Source: Candidatus Binatia bacterium | GTDB lineage: Bacteria; Desulfobacterota; Binatia; UBA9968; JAJDTQ01 | Assembly (NCBI GenBank): GCA_951813575.1 | Contig: OX638375.1 | Span: 496,001-560,000, forward strand | Length of the DNA stretch: 64,000 nt | Reading direction: 5' to 3' | Shown here: in pieces, positions 55,455 through 64,000 of the stretch | How positions within the stretch are numbered: the first letter of the stretch is position 1 | How the letters are laid out: the number at the start of each line of letters is the position of its first letter | Position numbers and translations under genes: made by a program | The notes under the pieces: generated by a model | What the model was told of the DNA's origin: nothing | Databases searched by the model: none | The model's input: the letters and a program-made list of their open reading frames with translations, nothing else

Positions 55455-57047
55455 CTAGACCTTGCGCCGCTGGCCCAGCAGGTAGTCCACGAGGAGGTAT
55501 TGTCCCAGGCGGTCGGGGCGGGTGTAGAAGGCGCGGCCTTTGTTGAGGCGGGTCATCTCGTCGACGAAGCCCTTCAGCACCGGGCTGTCGTCGAGCATGA
55601 AGGTGTTGATGGTGATGCCGCGCTGGGTGACACGTTTGGCTTCCTTGAGCGTCTCTTCGGCCGCGCGCTGGCTGATGCCGCCGAAGCTCAGGGGCCACTC
55701 GCAGTACAGACGGCCCTGGCGGCAATAGGCGGTGGGCTGGCCGTCGGTGATCACGATGATCTGCTGGTTGCGGGTGGAGCTTCGTTTCTTCAGCAGGTCG
55801 ATGGCGAGATGGAGGCCGTCCTGGAGGTTGGTGAAGGGGTCGCCCATGTTCCAGGTGGCTTCGGGCAGGTCCTTGGCCTTCAGCTCCACCGCGCGGGTGA
55901 AGAAGCCGACGATGCCGAAATAGTCCTGGGGGTACTTGGAGCGGCACAGGGACTCCATGGCCAGGGCCACCTTCTTGGCCGCGGCGAAGCGGCCGTCCCA
56001 ACTCATGGACCAGCTCATGTCGAGCAACAGCACGGTGGCGGCCCGGGTGGAGTACTGCGAGTCGAAGACCATGAAGTCCCTGGGGTCCAGGTTCAGCGGC
56101 AGGGTCGCGTTGCGGCGCAGGGCGCTCCTCAGGGTCTCGTTGAGGTTAATGTTCAAGGCGTCGCCCGAGACATAGGGCTTGCTGCTCTCGGGGACCACCT
56201 CCTGGGAGCCGTGGCGGGCGATCTGGTGCCGCCCGGCGGCGTCGCGGCTCAGTTGCTTGTAGATGTCCCTCAACGCGATCTGGCCGATGCGGCGCACCCC
56301 CCGGGGCGTCAGCTCGAAGTGGTCGCCCTTGTCCACCACGTATCCACCGTCCTCCAGGGACGACTCCAGCCGCATGACCCCCTCGTAGTCCTCCTGGGCC
56401 TGGGCGCCGAGAAGGCTGTTGAGGAGGTCCATGTCCACGTCCTTGGGCTGGCTGCTGGACAGTTGACCCTCGAGCTTCTGGAGGCCCTCCATGCGTTCCT
56501 GCAGCTCCGAGGCTTCCTCGAAGTTCAACGATTCCTGACCCCTGAAGAGGTTTCCTTCACGTCGAATGTAGTTTTCCAGGCGGCGGATCTTGTCCAGTTG
56601 GGACAGGATCTCCTCGAAATCCTTCTTCGCTTCGGGGTTCTCGAAATTGTAGCCCGCAAGCCGCTCGATGGCGTCGCTCAGCTTGGGCGGCAGGTGCTGA
56701 AGGAACTCGTCCTTCTTCTCCGCCTCGGCCCGGTCGGGTTTCTGCTGGAGGGTGTCGCGTTCCCTGGCGACGATGTCCTGCAGTGCTTCCTGGATCTCGT
56801 CGAGGGCGGAGCGGATCTGGTACTGCTCGTACATCCGCCGCTTCTCCCGGGCCACCTGTGACAACAGGTCGTCCAGGCCGGACACCCGCTCGTCGTCCTC
56901 GCCCATGCCGCGCTGCATCAGGCGGCGCATGGACTGTTGCAGGTCGCCGGTCTCGTCGAGGTGCTCGTTGAGTTGGTCGAACACGTCGTCGGACGTGACG
57001 GACCGCTCCTGGCCTCCGTTCCAGCGACTGTAGCGGGCGTGGATCAT
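55455..57047 (-). CDS. VWA-domain protein paired with AAA+ ATPase
   Basis: The 530-residue protein has a long helical N-terminal region and a C-terminal von Willebrand A domain with the MIDAS motif in LLDMSWSMS near 330 and VITDGQPTAY near 440. VWA/MoxR-type pairs act as metal-insertion or protein-remodelling chaperones. It follows the ATPase gene at a gap of 73 bases. Confidence 0.87.
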   Translation of the reverse strand: MIHARYSRWNGGQERSVTSDDVFDQLNEHLDETGDLQQSMRRLMQRGMGEDDERVSGLDDLLSQVAREKRRMYEQYQIRSALDEIQEALQDIVARERDTLQQKPDRAEAEKKDEFLQHLPPKLSDAIERLAGYNFENPEAKKDFEEILSQLDKIRRLENYIRREGNLFRGQESLNFEEASELQERMEGLQKLEGQLSSSQPKDVDMDLLNSLLGAQAQEDYEGVMRLESSLEDGGYVVDKGDHFELTPRGVRRIGQIALRDIYKQLSRDAAGRHQIARHGSQEVVPESSKPYVSGDALNINLNETLRSALRRNATLPLNLDPRDFMVFDSQYSTRAATVLLLDMSWSMSWDGRFAAAKKVALAMESLCRSKYPQDYFGIVGFFTRAVELKAKDLPEATWNMGDPFTNLQDGLHLAIDLLKKRSSTRNQQIIVITDGQPTAYCRQGRLYCEWPLSFGGISQRAAEETLKEAKRVTQRGITINTFMLDDSPVLKGFVDEMTRLNKGRAFYTRPDRLGQYLLVDYLLGQRRKV

Positions 57048-57120
57048 GACGGGTCAACCGCGGGTCGCGCCGCGCAAGACGATGCTGCCCACGGGCGGGT
57101 GGCCGCGCGTCGGCGCGGGA

Positions 57121-58518
57121 TCACTTGCCATAGGTCACTCGGCCCCCTTCGGCCTCCTTGTTGAGCTTCTGGTGCAGGTGCAGGCCTTCCAGCACCAGCT
57201 CGGTGGCCGATGCCAGGAACTCCGGCGAGTCCACGTCGCCCAGGGACCGGATGGCGTCCTGAAGTCCCGGGATCTCCTTGATGCCTTCGAGGTAGTCCTC
57301 GGAGCGCATCTCGTCGGAGACCTCCACCCCCCAGCCCGAGTTGAAGTACTCGATGACGCTTTGCAGCGCGGTCAGGTCGAAGCGGCTGTCGAAGGTCTTG
57401 AGGATCGCCTTGTTCAAGAGCCGTTCGATGAGCTCCTCCTCGTTCTTCTCCTCGCCCACGTACTCCACCTCGATCTTTCCGCAGGTGGACGGGAGGACGG
57501 CGTGGAGATCGCTCACTCGCGGCACGATGGCGGTCTCGCCGATCCGCAACGCGCGCTTCTCGGCATTGCTGATCATGCTCTCGTAGTTGTTGATGCTGAT
57601 GCGGACGCTGACGCCGGAAGACTGGTTGATCTCGCTGGAGTTGCGCGCCTCGAAGGTCAGGTGGCCCAGCACTTCTTTCATGAAGTCGGGAATCATCACC
57701 GATTGGCTGCGCTCGTCGATGGGAGCCGACTCCTGTTCCATGATGTCGATTTCGTGCTCGACCTCGCGGGGATAGTGGGTCCTGATCTGAACGTCGAAGC
57801 GGTCCTTGAGCGGCGTGATGATGCGGCCCCGGCTGGTGTAGTCTTCCGGGTTCGCGCTGGCCACGATGACCACGTCCAGGGGCAGACGGATCTTGTATCC
57901 CTTGATCTGGACGTCCTTCTCCTCCATGAGGTTGAAGAGCCCCACCTGCACCTTCTCCGTGAGGTCCGGCAGCTCGTTGACCGCGAAGACGCCGCGGTTC
58001 GTGCGTGGGATGAGGCCGTAGTGGATCGTCTCCTCGTCCGCGAGGTAGCGTCCTTCCGCGACCTTGATGGGGTCGATCTCGCCGATGAGGTCCGCGATGG
58101 AAACGTCCGGCGTGGCCAGCTTCTCGCCGTAGCGCTCCTCCCGGTCGATCCACTCAATCTCCAGTTGGTCGCCCTTCTCGGCCAGCTTGCGCCGACACGG
58201 GGCGCAGATGACGTTGAAGGGATCGCAGTTGATCTCGCAGCCCTTCACCTTCGGGACCGTTTCGTCCAGCAACATGGTGAGGCCGCGGATGATGCGCGAC
58301 TTGGCCTGGCCCCGCTCCCCGAGAAACACCATGTGATGGCCCGACAGGATCGCGTTCTCGATCTCCGGAATCACGGTCCCGTCGTAGCCCACGATTCCAG
58401 GAAGCATCCGGTCCCCGGACTTGAGAAGATTCATGAGGTTGTTGCGCATCTCGTCGCGCACCGATCGCACGGCCATACCGCTGCTTTTCAATTCGTCCAG
58501 GGTTTTGATGGATTCCAC
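57121..58518 (-). CDS. AAA+ ATPase (MoxR/ChlI class)
   Basis: The 465-residue ATPase has the P-loop FLGERGQAKSR near 65, Walker B in FAVNELPDL and sensor region VIVASANPEDY. An insertion with CDPFNVICAPC after the P-loop may bind zinc. The C-terminal lid is helical. With the next gene's VWA domain it resembles chelatase-like pairs; the client protein is unknown. Confidence 0.87.
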   Translation of the reverse strand: MESIKTLDELKSSGMAVRSVRDEMRNNLMNLLKSGDRMLPGIVGYDGTVIPEIENAILSGHHMVFLGERGQAKSRIIRGLTMLLDETVPKVKGCEINCDPFNVICAPCRRKLAEKGDQLEIEWIDREERYGEKLATPDVSIADLIGEIDPIKVAEGRYLADEETIHYGLIPRTNRGVFAVNELPDLTEKVQVGLFNLMEEKDVQIKGYKIRLPLDVVIVASANPEDYTSRGRIITPLKDRFDVQIRTHYPREVEHEIDIMEQESAPIDERSQSVMIPDFMKEVLGHLTFEARNSSEINQSSGVSVRISINNYESMISNAEKRALRIGETAIVPRVSDLHAVLPSTCGKIEVEYVGEEKNEEELIERLLNKAILKTFDSRFDLTALQSVIEYFNSGWGVEVSDEMRSEDYLEGIKEIPGLQDAIRSLGDVDSPEFLASATELVLEGLHLHQKLNKEAEGGRVTYGK

Positions 58519-58529
58519 TCCAGTTCCTC

Positions 58530-58832
58530 CTAACAGCCGTCCTCGGCAGCCGGGCTCTGGTTGACGCGCAGGCGGAGCTCCTTGCCGACCTTGAAAAACG
58601 GGACCCTCTTGGAAGACACGGATACGATCTCGCCGGTCTTGGGATTACGTCCGTCCCGGGCCCTGCGGTGCTTGACCACGAAACTGCCGAAGCCCCGGAT
58701 CTCGATCCGCTCCTCGCGCTGCAGAGCCGCTATCAAAGAGTCGAAGACGGAGTTGACGATCACCTCCGCATCGAAACGCGACAGGTGGGGAAACCGTTCG
58801 TTGATTTCTTCGATGAGGTCTCGCTTAGTCAT
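58530..58832 (-). CDS. ihfB: Integration host factor beta / HU-type DNA-binding protein
   Basis: The 100-residue protein bends DNA. The family signature GRNPKTGE is near 62-69, with the beta-arm ahead of it. Its position just downstream of rpsA is the classic cmk-rpsA-ihfB order, which favours IHF-beta over HU. Confidence 0.9.
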   Translation of the reverse strand: MTKRDLIEEINERFPHLSRFDAEVIVNSVFDSLIAALQREERIEIRGFGSFVVKHRRARDGRNPKTGEIVSVSSKRVPFFKVGKELRLRVNQSPAAEDGC

Positions 58833-58863
58833 GCAAGTTCCCCGAAAGTCGTGTTTGACGCCG

Positions 58864-60621
58864 CTATTCCGTATCCTTGTCGCCGTCTTCCGTCGTCGCC
58901 TCGGACCGGCCTTCCCGGTCCAGCTTCAACTCCTCGTTCAGGATGGTCTCGAACGAGAACCGTCCCGCCTCCTTCTCCCGCTTGAGATAGCTTTCCAGCT
59001 CTTCTCTCTCTTCCGACCGCTTCAGGGCGCGGATGCTCAGCCCGATCTTCCGTTCCTGGAGGTCGATGTTGACCACCTCCGCCTCGACGACGTCGCCCAC
59101 CAGGTAGAGACTCGAAGGTTTGTCGACGTGCTCCGTGCTCAGTTGGGACACGTGGATCAACCCCTCCACGCCTTCGGCCACGCGTACGAAGACGCCGAAG
59201 TCCAGCACCCTGACGATCTCGCCCGTGATGCGGGTGCCGGCAGGGTTCTCCCGGACCACGCGTTCCCACGGGTCCATGCCCAACTGCTTCACTCCCAGTG
59301 AGAACCGCTCCACCTGCGGATCGACGCCCAGGACCTTGGCCTCGACGACGTCACCCTTCTTGTACAACTCGGAGGGGTGCTTGATCTTCTTGGTCCAGTC
59401 GAGGTCGGAGATGTGGATCAAGCCGTCGATGCCCTCCTCGACGCCGACGAACACGCCGAAGTCGGTGATGTTGCGCACCGGACCCTTGACGATGCTGCCC
59501 TCGGGGTACTTCTCCTTCGCCAGGAACCACGGGTTCGGCAGCACCTGACGCAGCCCCAGCGAGATGCGCCGGCGGCCTGGATCCACGTTCAGGACCATGG
59601 CCTCGACGGTCTCGCCCACCTGGACCACCTTCGAGGGATGCGACAGCTTCTTCGCCCACGACATTTCCGAGACGTGGATCAGCCCCTCGACCCCCTTCTC
59701 CAGCTCCACGAAGGCGCCGTAATCCGTCAGGCCCACCACCTTGCCGGTGATCTTGGAGTCCACGGGATACCGCTCGGCCACCGATTCCCAGGGGTCCGGG
59801 GTGATCTGCTTCATGCCCAGCGAGATCCGTTCCCGTTCCTTGTCGAACTTGAGCACCACCACACGGATGGTCTCCCCGATGCTCAGCAGGTCGCTCGGGT
59901 GGTTGACGCGCCCCCACGACATGTCGGTGATGTGCAGGATGCCGTCGATGCCGCCCACGTCGACGAAAGCGCCGTAATCCGTGATGTTCTTGACGATGCC
60001 CTCCAGGATCACCCCCTCGTCGAGCACGGCGAGGGTCTCCTTCTTGAGCACTTCCCGTTCCTTCTCGAGCAGCACCTTGCGGGACACCACGACGTTGTCG
60101 CGCATCCTGTTGTACTTGAGGATCGTGAAGCGGTCGCGTTTGCCCACGAACTGGTCGAGGTTCCGGGTCGGCCGGATGTCAACGTGCGAGCCGGGGAGAA
60201 ATCCGTCCACGCCCACGTCAACCTTGAATCCACCCTTGACCCTCGCGACGATGATCCCTTCGATGGGCGTCACCTGCTCGTAGGCCTGCTCGATCCGGTC
60301 CCAGACCTTGATGCTCTCCGCCTTCTGGCGGGAGAGCACGATCTCGCCGCGGTCCCCCTCGGGGGATTCGAAGAAGACGTCCACATCGTCGCCGACGTTC
60401 ACCTGCAGCGTCCCCTCTCGACCCTGGAACTCCTGCACCGAAATACGGCCCTCGGTCTTGTAGCCCACGTCCACCACCACGTGGGTAGGGTTGATATCGA
60501 CTATCTTGCCGGTGACCACACCGCCAGGCCGCACGGCCTGCAGGCTTTCCTCGAACAAAGATTCGAAGTCGTCCTCGGCAGTCGAAGTTTCCTGGTCCTT
60601 GTTAGCCTCACCTTCCGTCAT
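58864..60621 (-). CDS. rpsA: 30S ribosomal protein S1
   Basis: The 585-residue protein binds mRNA on the ribosome. Six S1 (OB-fold) repeats are visible, at roughly 33-100, 118-185, 205-273, 290-360, 377-447 and 464-533, with ITDYGAFVDV-type cores in repeats 3 to 6. The gene overlaps cmk by four bases. Confidence 0.97.
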   Translation of the reverse strand: MTEGEANKDQETSTAEDDFESLFEESLQAVRPGGVVTGKIVDINPTHVVVDVGYKTEGRISVQEFQGREGTLQVNVGDDVDVFFESPEGDRGEIVLSRQKAESIKVWDRIEQAYEQVTPIEGIIVARVKGGFKVDVGVDGFLPGSHVDIRPTRNLDQFVGKRDRFTILKYNRMRDNVVVSRKVLLEKEREVLKKETLAVLDEGVILEGIVKNITDYGAFVDVGGIDGILHITDMSWGRVNHPSDLLSIGETIRVVVLKFDKERERISLGMKQITPDPWESVAERYPVDSKITGKVVGLTDYGAFVELEKGVEGLIHVSEMSWAKKLSHPSKVVQVGETVEAMVLNVDPGRRRISLGLRQVLPNPWFLAKEKYPEGSIVKGPVRNITDFGVFVGVEEGIDGLIHISDLDWTKKIKHPSELYKKGDVVEAKVLGVDPQVERFSLGVKQLGMDPWERVVRENPAGTRITGEIVRVLDFGVFVRVAEGVEGLIHVSQLSTEHVDKPSSLYLVGDVVEAEVVNIDLQERKIGLSIRALKRSEEREELESYLKREKEAGRFSFETILNEELKLDREGRSEATTEDGDKDTE

Positions 60622-61301
60622 GAAACAGTTCTCCCATCCTCATTTGATTTCGCATCGATTTCCCGCAGTATCCTGTCCACCACGGCCGACGCCGACAGTG
60701 TCGTCGAGTCGATCCGCAACGCGTCGTCCGCCTGCCGCAACGGCGCCACCGCCCGCTCCTTGTCCCGCCGGTCGCGACGCATGACGTCGGCCAGGGTTGC
60801 TTCCAGGGTCAGCCCCGCTTCCCGGCCTGCCAGCTCCTTGAACCGCCGCCGCGCCCGTGTCTCGGGCGAAGCATCCAGGTATATCTTCACGTCGGCGTCG
60901 GGGAAAACCACCGTCCCCATGTCGCGCCCTTCAGCCACGATGCAGCCGCCGCGGCCCATGGCGCGCTGGAGATCCGCCATGCGGCGCCTGACGATGCCCA
61001 TTCCGGACACCCGCGACGCCATCTGGCCGACCTCCGCCGTGCGAATCGCCCCGCTCACGTCCGCGCCGTCCAGCATCACCGACGGCGAGGCGGCATCGGC
61101 CCCCAGGTCCACCTCCGTGCTTTCGAGGATTTCTTCCAAGGCGCTCTCGTCGCCCGGATCGACGCCCTGGCGCATGACCTTCCAGGCCAGCGCCCGATAC
61201 ATGGCACCGGTGTCCATATAGCGGTAGCCGAGACGCTTCGCCACGGCCTTGGCGACGGTGCTCTTGCCCGCGCCGGCCGGGCCGTCAATGGCCACGATCA
61301 A
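60618..61301 (-). CDS. cmk: Cytidylate kinase
   Basis: Cmk phosphorylates CMP and dCMP. The 227-residue protein has Walker A GPAGAGKSTVA at 7-17, the CMP-binding MDTGAMYRA segment near 29-37 and the GRDMGTVVFP motif near 125. Start and length fit the family. Confidence 0.97.
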   Translation of the reverse strand: MIVAIDGPAGAGKSTVAKAVAKRLGYRYMDTGAMYRALAWKVMRQGVDPGDESALEEILESTEVDLGADAASPSVMLDGADVSGAIRTAEVGQMASRVSGMGIVRRRMADLQRAMGRGGCIVAEGRDMGTVVFPDADVKIYLDASPETRARRRFKELAGREAGLTLEATLADVMRRDRRDKERAVAPLRQADDALRIDSTTLSASAVVDRILREIDAKSNEDGRTVS

Positions 61302-61356
61302 CTATCCTATCCTCACTTCGCATCCGGCACAACCGCCAAATGAACCCGCCGGTTCG

Positions 61357-62637
61357 TTAACCACCGATCTTTTCAAGACTTTCGAAGAAGCCGGGGAACG
61401 ATACCTTGACGCATTCCTCGCCCGACAGCACGATCCCGCCCCTGGCCGAGAGGCCGGCCACCGCCAACGCCATGGCCACCCGATGGTCGCCATGGCTCTC
61501 GACGGACGCGCCCTCGAGCTTCCCGCCGCCTTCAACCGAGACATCGTCCCCGTTCACTTCCATTCGCACGCCCATCTTCGAGAGCTCGCGGCTCATCGTG
61601 GCGATGCGGTCGGACTCCTTGAAGCGCAGCTCGCCGACGTCGCGAAACAGGGTCGACCCGCCGGCCAACGCCGCCGCCACGAACAACACGGGATACTCGT
61701 CGATGGTGCGGGGCGCCAGCTCGGGCGGAACCTCGGTTCCCCGCAGCTCGCCGCCCCTGACCCGGAAGTCGGCCACCGGCTCGCCGGCCTCCTCCCAGGC
61801 GCGCGTGACCTCGATGTCCGCGCCCATGGCCCTCAGCACCTCGATCACGCCGCCGCGCGTGGGATTGCAGCCCACGCGCAGGATGGACACGTCCGACCCC
61901 GGCATGACGGCCGCGGCCACCATCAGGAACGCGGCCGACGAGACATCGCCCGGCACCCTGAGCCGCGTGCCCGAAAGCTCCTGCCCGCCCCGGACCACCA
62001 CCTCCCGGCCGTTGCTCTCCACGGAGGCGCCGAACCCCCGCGCCATGATCTCGGTGTGGTCCCGGGAGCGGTACGGCTCCTCGAACCGGGTCGCCCCTTG
62101 CGCCTGCAGGCCCGCCAGCAGCACGGCCGACTTGACCTGGGCGCTGGCCACCGGCGAGCTGTAGTCGACGCCGTGGAGCGGCTGGCCGTGAATCTCCAGC
62201 GGCGCGCGGCCGTCGTTGCCGGTCACCCGCGCCCCCATACGCGTCAACGGCTCGACCACCCGCTTCATGGGCCGGCTACGGAGTGAGCCGTCGCCGTCCA
62301 GCGTGACGTCGAAGGGTCTTCCCGCCAGCAGTCCCGTAAGCAACCGCATGGTGGTGCCGGAGTTTCCGCAGTCGACCGTCTCCGGCGGCGCCTGCAGCCC
62401 GTCCCAGCCCTTGCCCTCGATGCACAGGGTGCCGGCCTCGCGCCGGAACCGCACGCCCATGCTCCTGAAGGCCGCCACGGTGCTGGAGTTGTCGGCGCCG
62501 GCCGACATGTTGTCTATGCGCGTCTCGCCCCGGGCCACCGACCCCATGATCACGGCGCGGTGTCCGACGGACTTGTCCCCCGGCACTTCCAACTCGCCCC
62601 GGAGGGGCCCCGATACCTGTTCCACTCTGACCGTCAT
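61357..62637 (-). CDS. aroA: 3-phosphoshikimate 1-carboxyvinyltransferase (EPSP synthase)
   Basis: The enzyme joins PEP to shikimate 3-phosphate in aromatic amino acid synthesis. The 426-residue protein has the N-terminal GDKSVGHRA, the signature GNSGTTMRL near 90, RFKESDRI near 350 and the GDHRVAMAL C-terminal segment. It follows tyrA by 3 bases. Confidence 0.97.
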   Translation of the reverse strand: MTVRVEQVSGPLRGELEVPGDKSVGHRAVIMGSVARGETRIDNMSAGADNSSTVAAFRSMGVRFRREAGTLCIEGKGWDGLQAPPETVDCGNSGTTMRLLTGLLAGRPFDVTLDGDGSLRSRPMKRVVEPLTRMGARVTGNDGRAPLEIHGQPLHGVDYSSPVASAQVKSAVLLAGLQAQGATRFEEPYRSRDHTEIMARGFGASVESNGREVVVRGGQELSGTRLRVPGDVSSAAFLMVAAAVMPGSDVSILRVGCNPTRGGVIEVLRAMGADIEVTRAWEEAGEPVADFRVRGGELRGTEVPPELAPRTIDEYPVLFVAAALAGGSTLFRDVGELRFKESDRIATMSRELSKMGVRMEVNGDDVSVEGGGKLEGASVESHGDHRVAMALAVAGLSARGGIVLSGEECVKVSFPGFFESLEKIGG

Positions 62638-62640
62638 CCC

Positions 62641-63495
62641 CTACTCGATCCTCTTCCGGGTCGCCAGGGCCCGCTCGAACTCCCGCTCCAGCCGCGGCCC
62701 GTCGTTCCGGCGTATGCAGTCCATGAAGCGCTCGATCCCCCGGGCGTGTTCCTGAAGGCCCTTCAGCACGGCTTCGCGGTTGAGCAGGCAGATGTCGCGC
62801 CACAGTTCCGGGCGCCCGGCGGCGATGCGGGTGGTGTCCTTGAACCCCGAGCCGCAGTATCCGGCCAGGTCCAACGAGCCGACCCGCGTGCTTTCCAGGG
62901 CGTTCACCAGGGCCGACGCCGCCACGTGGGGAAGATGGCTGACCACGCCCAGAACGCGGTCGTGGAGCGCCGCGTCCATCAACTCGACCTTGGCGCCCGC
63001 GCGGCGCCAGAACGTCCGCAACCTCTTCACCGCGCCGGGATCGCTCTTCCTGGTGGGCGTAATGATGCAGCGGCGGCGGACGAACAGGTCGGCCCGGGCC
63101 GCATCGGGGCCCCACTGGTCGCTGCCGGCTATGGGATGAGCGCCCACGAAAGGAGGCCCTCCCTTCAACAGCCGCTCCATGTCCGCCACCACCCGGCGTT
63201 TCACGCTGCCGACGTCGCTGATGAGACACCCCGGGTGGAGGCGAGGCAGGAAGGAACGGGTCAGCGGCGCGATGGCGCTCACCGGCGTGGCCAGCACCAG
63301 GAAGTCCGTGTCCTCGGGAAAGTCCTCCGCCCGCAGGAAGTATCGGTCCAGAATGCCGATCTTCTTCCCCCGCCGCAGCGTCTTCTCGTTCCGCCCGTAA
63401 CCCACCACCCGCTCCACCAGCCCCCGCTCCCTGGCGGCCAGTGCCAGGGAGCCGCCGATGAGGCCCACCCCCGCGATGACCATGGTCCGGAACAT
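62641..63495 (-). CDS. tyrA: Prephenate / arogenate dehydrogenase
   Basis: The 284-residue enzyme oxidatively decarboxylates prephenate or arogenate toward tyrosine. The Rossmann motif GVGLIGGSLA is at 9-18. The conserved HPIAGS near 119 is the substrate-binding region. Its ATG overlaps the hisC stop by one base (TGATG). Confidence 0.94.
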   Translation of the reverse strand: MFRTMVIAGVGLIGGSLALAARERGLVERVVGYGRNEKTLRRGKKIGILDRYFLRAEDFPEDTDFLVLATPVSAIAPLTRSFLPRLHPGCLISDVGSVKRRVVADMERLLKGGPPFVGAHPIAGSDQWGPDAARADLFVRRRCIITPTRKSDPGAVKRLRTFWRRAGAKVELMDAALHDRVLGVVSHLPHVAASALVNALESTRVGSLDLAGYCGSGFKDTTRIAAGRPELWRDICLLNREAVLKGLQEHARGIERFMDCIRRNDGPRLEREFERALATRKRIE

Positions 63496-64000
63496 CAGAC
63501 GGCCGCGCCTCCTTCAAGGATCTGCGAGAGGCCATCCAGGAACTTGCGGTTCTCGTCCGGGGTCCCCACGGTCACCCGCACGTGGTCGGGAAACTCCGGG
63601 CCCACCGGCCGCACGATGACTCCCCGGCGCAGCAGCTCCTCGAAGACGTGGCCGGCCCGGCCCGCCCGCACCAGGATGAAGTTGGCCTGGCTCGGCACCC
63701 ACTGGACTCCGAGGGCCGTCAGGCGTTCCGTCAGGAAAGCCAGCCCCTCGCGGTTGAGATCCAGGCTCCGGCGGAGGTGCTCGGCGTCTTCCACCGCCGC
63801 CGCCGCCGCCCACTGGGCCGCGGCGTTGACGTTGAAGGGTTCCCTCACCTGGTTCATCATCGCCACCACCTCGGTCGGGGCGATGCCGTAGCCGACGCGG
63901 AGACCCGCGAGTCCGTAGACCTTGGAGAAAGTCCTGATGGTCAGCACCGTCCGGTCCTCCCGGCGGTCGTCGAGGGAATCGGGATAGTCCGGGTCGGTGG
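63495..64000 (-). CDS. hisC: Histidinol-phosphate aminotransferase-type (5' end off window)
   Basis: The frame is open to the window edge for about 168 codons. The PLP-lysine segment RTFSKVYGLAGLRVGY and the later RPVGPEF arginine match HisC and related aromatic aminotransferases. Next to tyrA and aroA it may serve phenylalanine/tyrosine synthesis rather than histidine. Confidence 0.9.
   Translation of the reverse strand, partial: TDPDYPDSLDDRREDRTVLTIRTFSKVYGLAGLRVGYGIAPTEVVAMMNQVREPFNVNAAAQWAAAAAVEDAEHLRRSLDLNREGLAFLTERLTALGVQWVPSQANFILVRAGRAGHVFEELLRRGVIVRPVGPEFPDHVRVTVGTPDENRKFLDGLSQILEGGAAV

Overview
The window is GC-rich bacterial chromosome, tightly packed, with many 1-17 bp start/stop overlaps. 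Core genes point to a Gram-negative, Deltaproteobacteria- or Tectomicrobia-like lineage: the hisC-tyrA-aroA-cmk-rpsA-ihfB order, glnD with two ACT domains, an AMIN-type amidase, type II secretion relics, and a short SRP RNA without an Alu domain. The lineage is an inference; no rRNA is present.

Layout. Positions 1-8.4 kb hold a ferredoxin-membrane fusion, tRNA-Cys, an acyl-CoA synthetase, a DegT aminotransferase, coaE, efp, a HIT protein, two tandem Rieske proteins and an inositol-phosphatase-family enzyme. Positions 8.4-22.9 kb form a catabolic block: HAD hydrolase, amidohydrolase, a molybdenum hydroxylase large subunit translationally coupled to metF, a UbiD decarboxylase, an orphan PotA-type ATPase, and an operon of cyclic-amidohydrolase, FAD, [2Fe-2S] and molybdopterin subunits ending in a CobW GTPase. 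Positions 23-26.3 kb are dnaX-ybaB-recR with the SRP RNA gene just upstream.

Positions 26.4-29.4 kb are a small accessory island between the SRP RNA and tRNA-Ser. It has an MNT/HEPN pair and an HNH-nuclease gene split by an intact IS5-family element; removing the element restores one 345-codon frame. Positions 29.7-35.2 kb carry a medium-chain dehydrogenase and a LysR-phnD-phnC-phnE-phnE phosphonate-type transporter. Positions 35.3-49.1 kb are housekeeping: ygfZ, a peroxiredoxin, a Nudix hydrolase, rluB, scpB, scpA, trpS, an M50 protease, xerD, glnD, amidase, mutS and a small HTH regulator.

The peroxiredoxin (36435-36893) has an in-frame TGA exactly at the peroxidatic cysteine, followed by a SECIS-like hairpin. 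I read it as a selenoprotein, so the organism should carry a selenocysteine system elsewhere. Positions 49.1-55.4 kb are a decayed island with gspE in permuted order (C-terminal half upstream of the N-terminal half, sharing a 208-bp direct repeat), a truncated gspF, IS4 and IS3 relics, a secreted protein and two related membrane proteins. Positions 55.5-64 kb hold a VWA/AAA+ pair followed by ihfB, rpsA, cmk, aroA, tyrA and a partial hisC.
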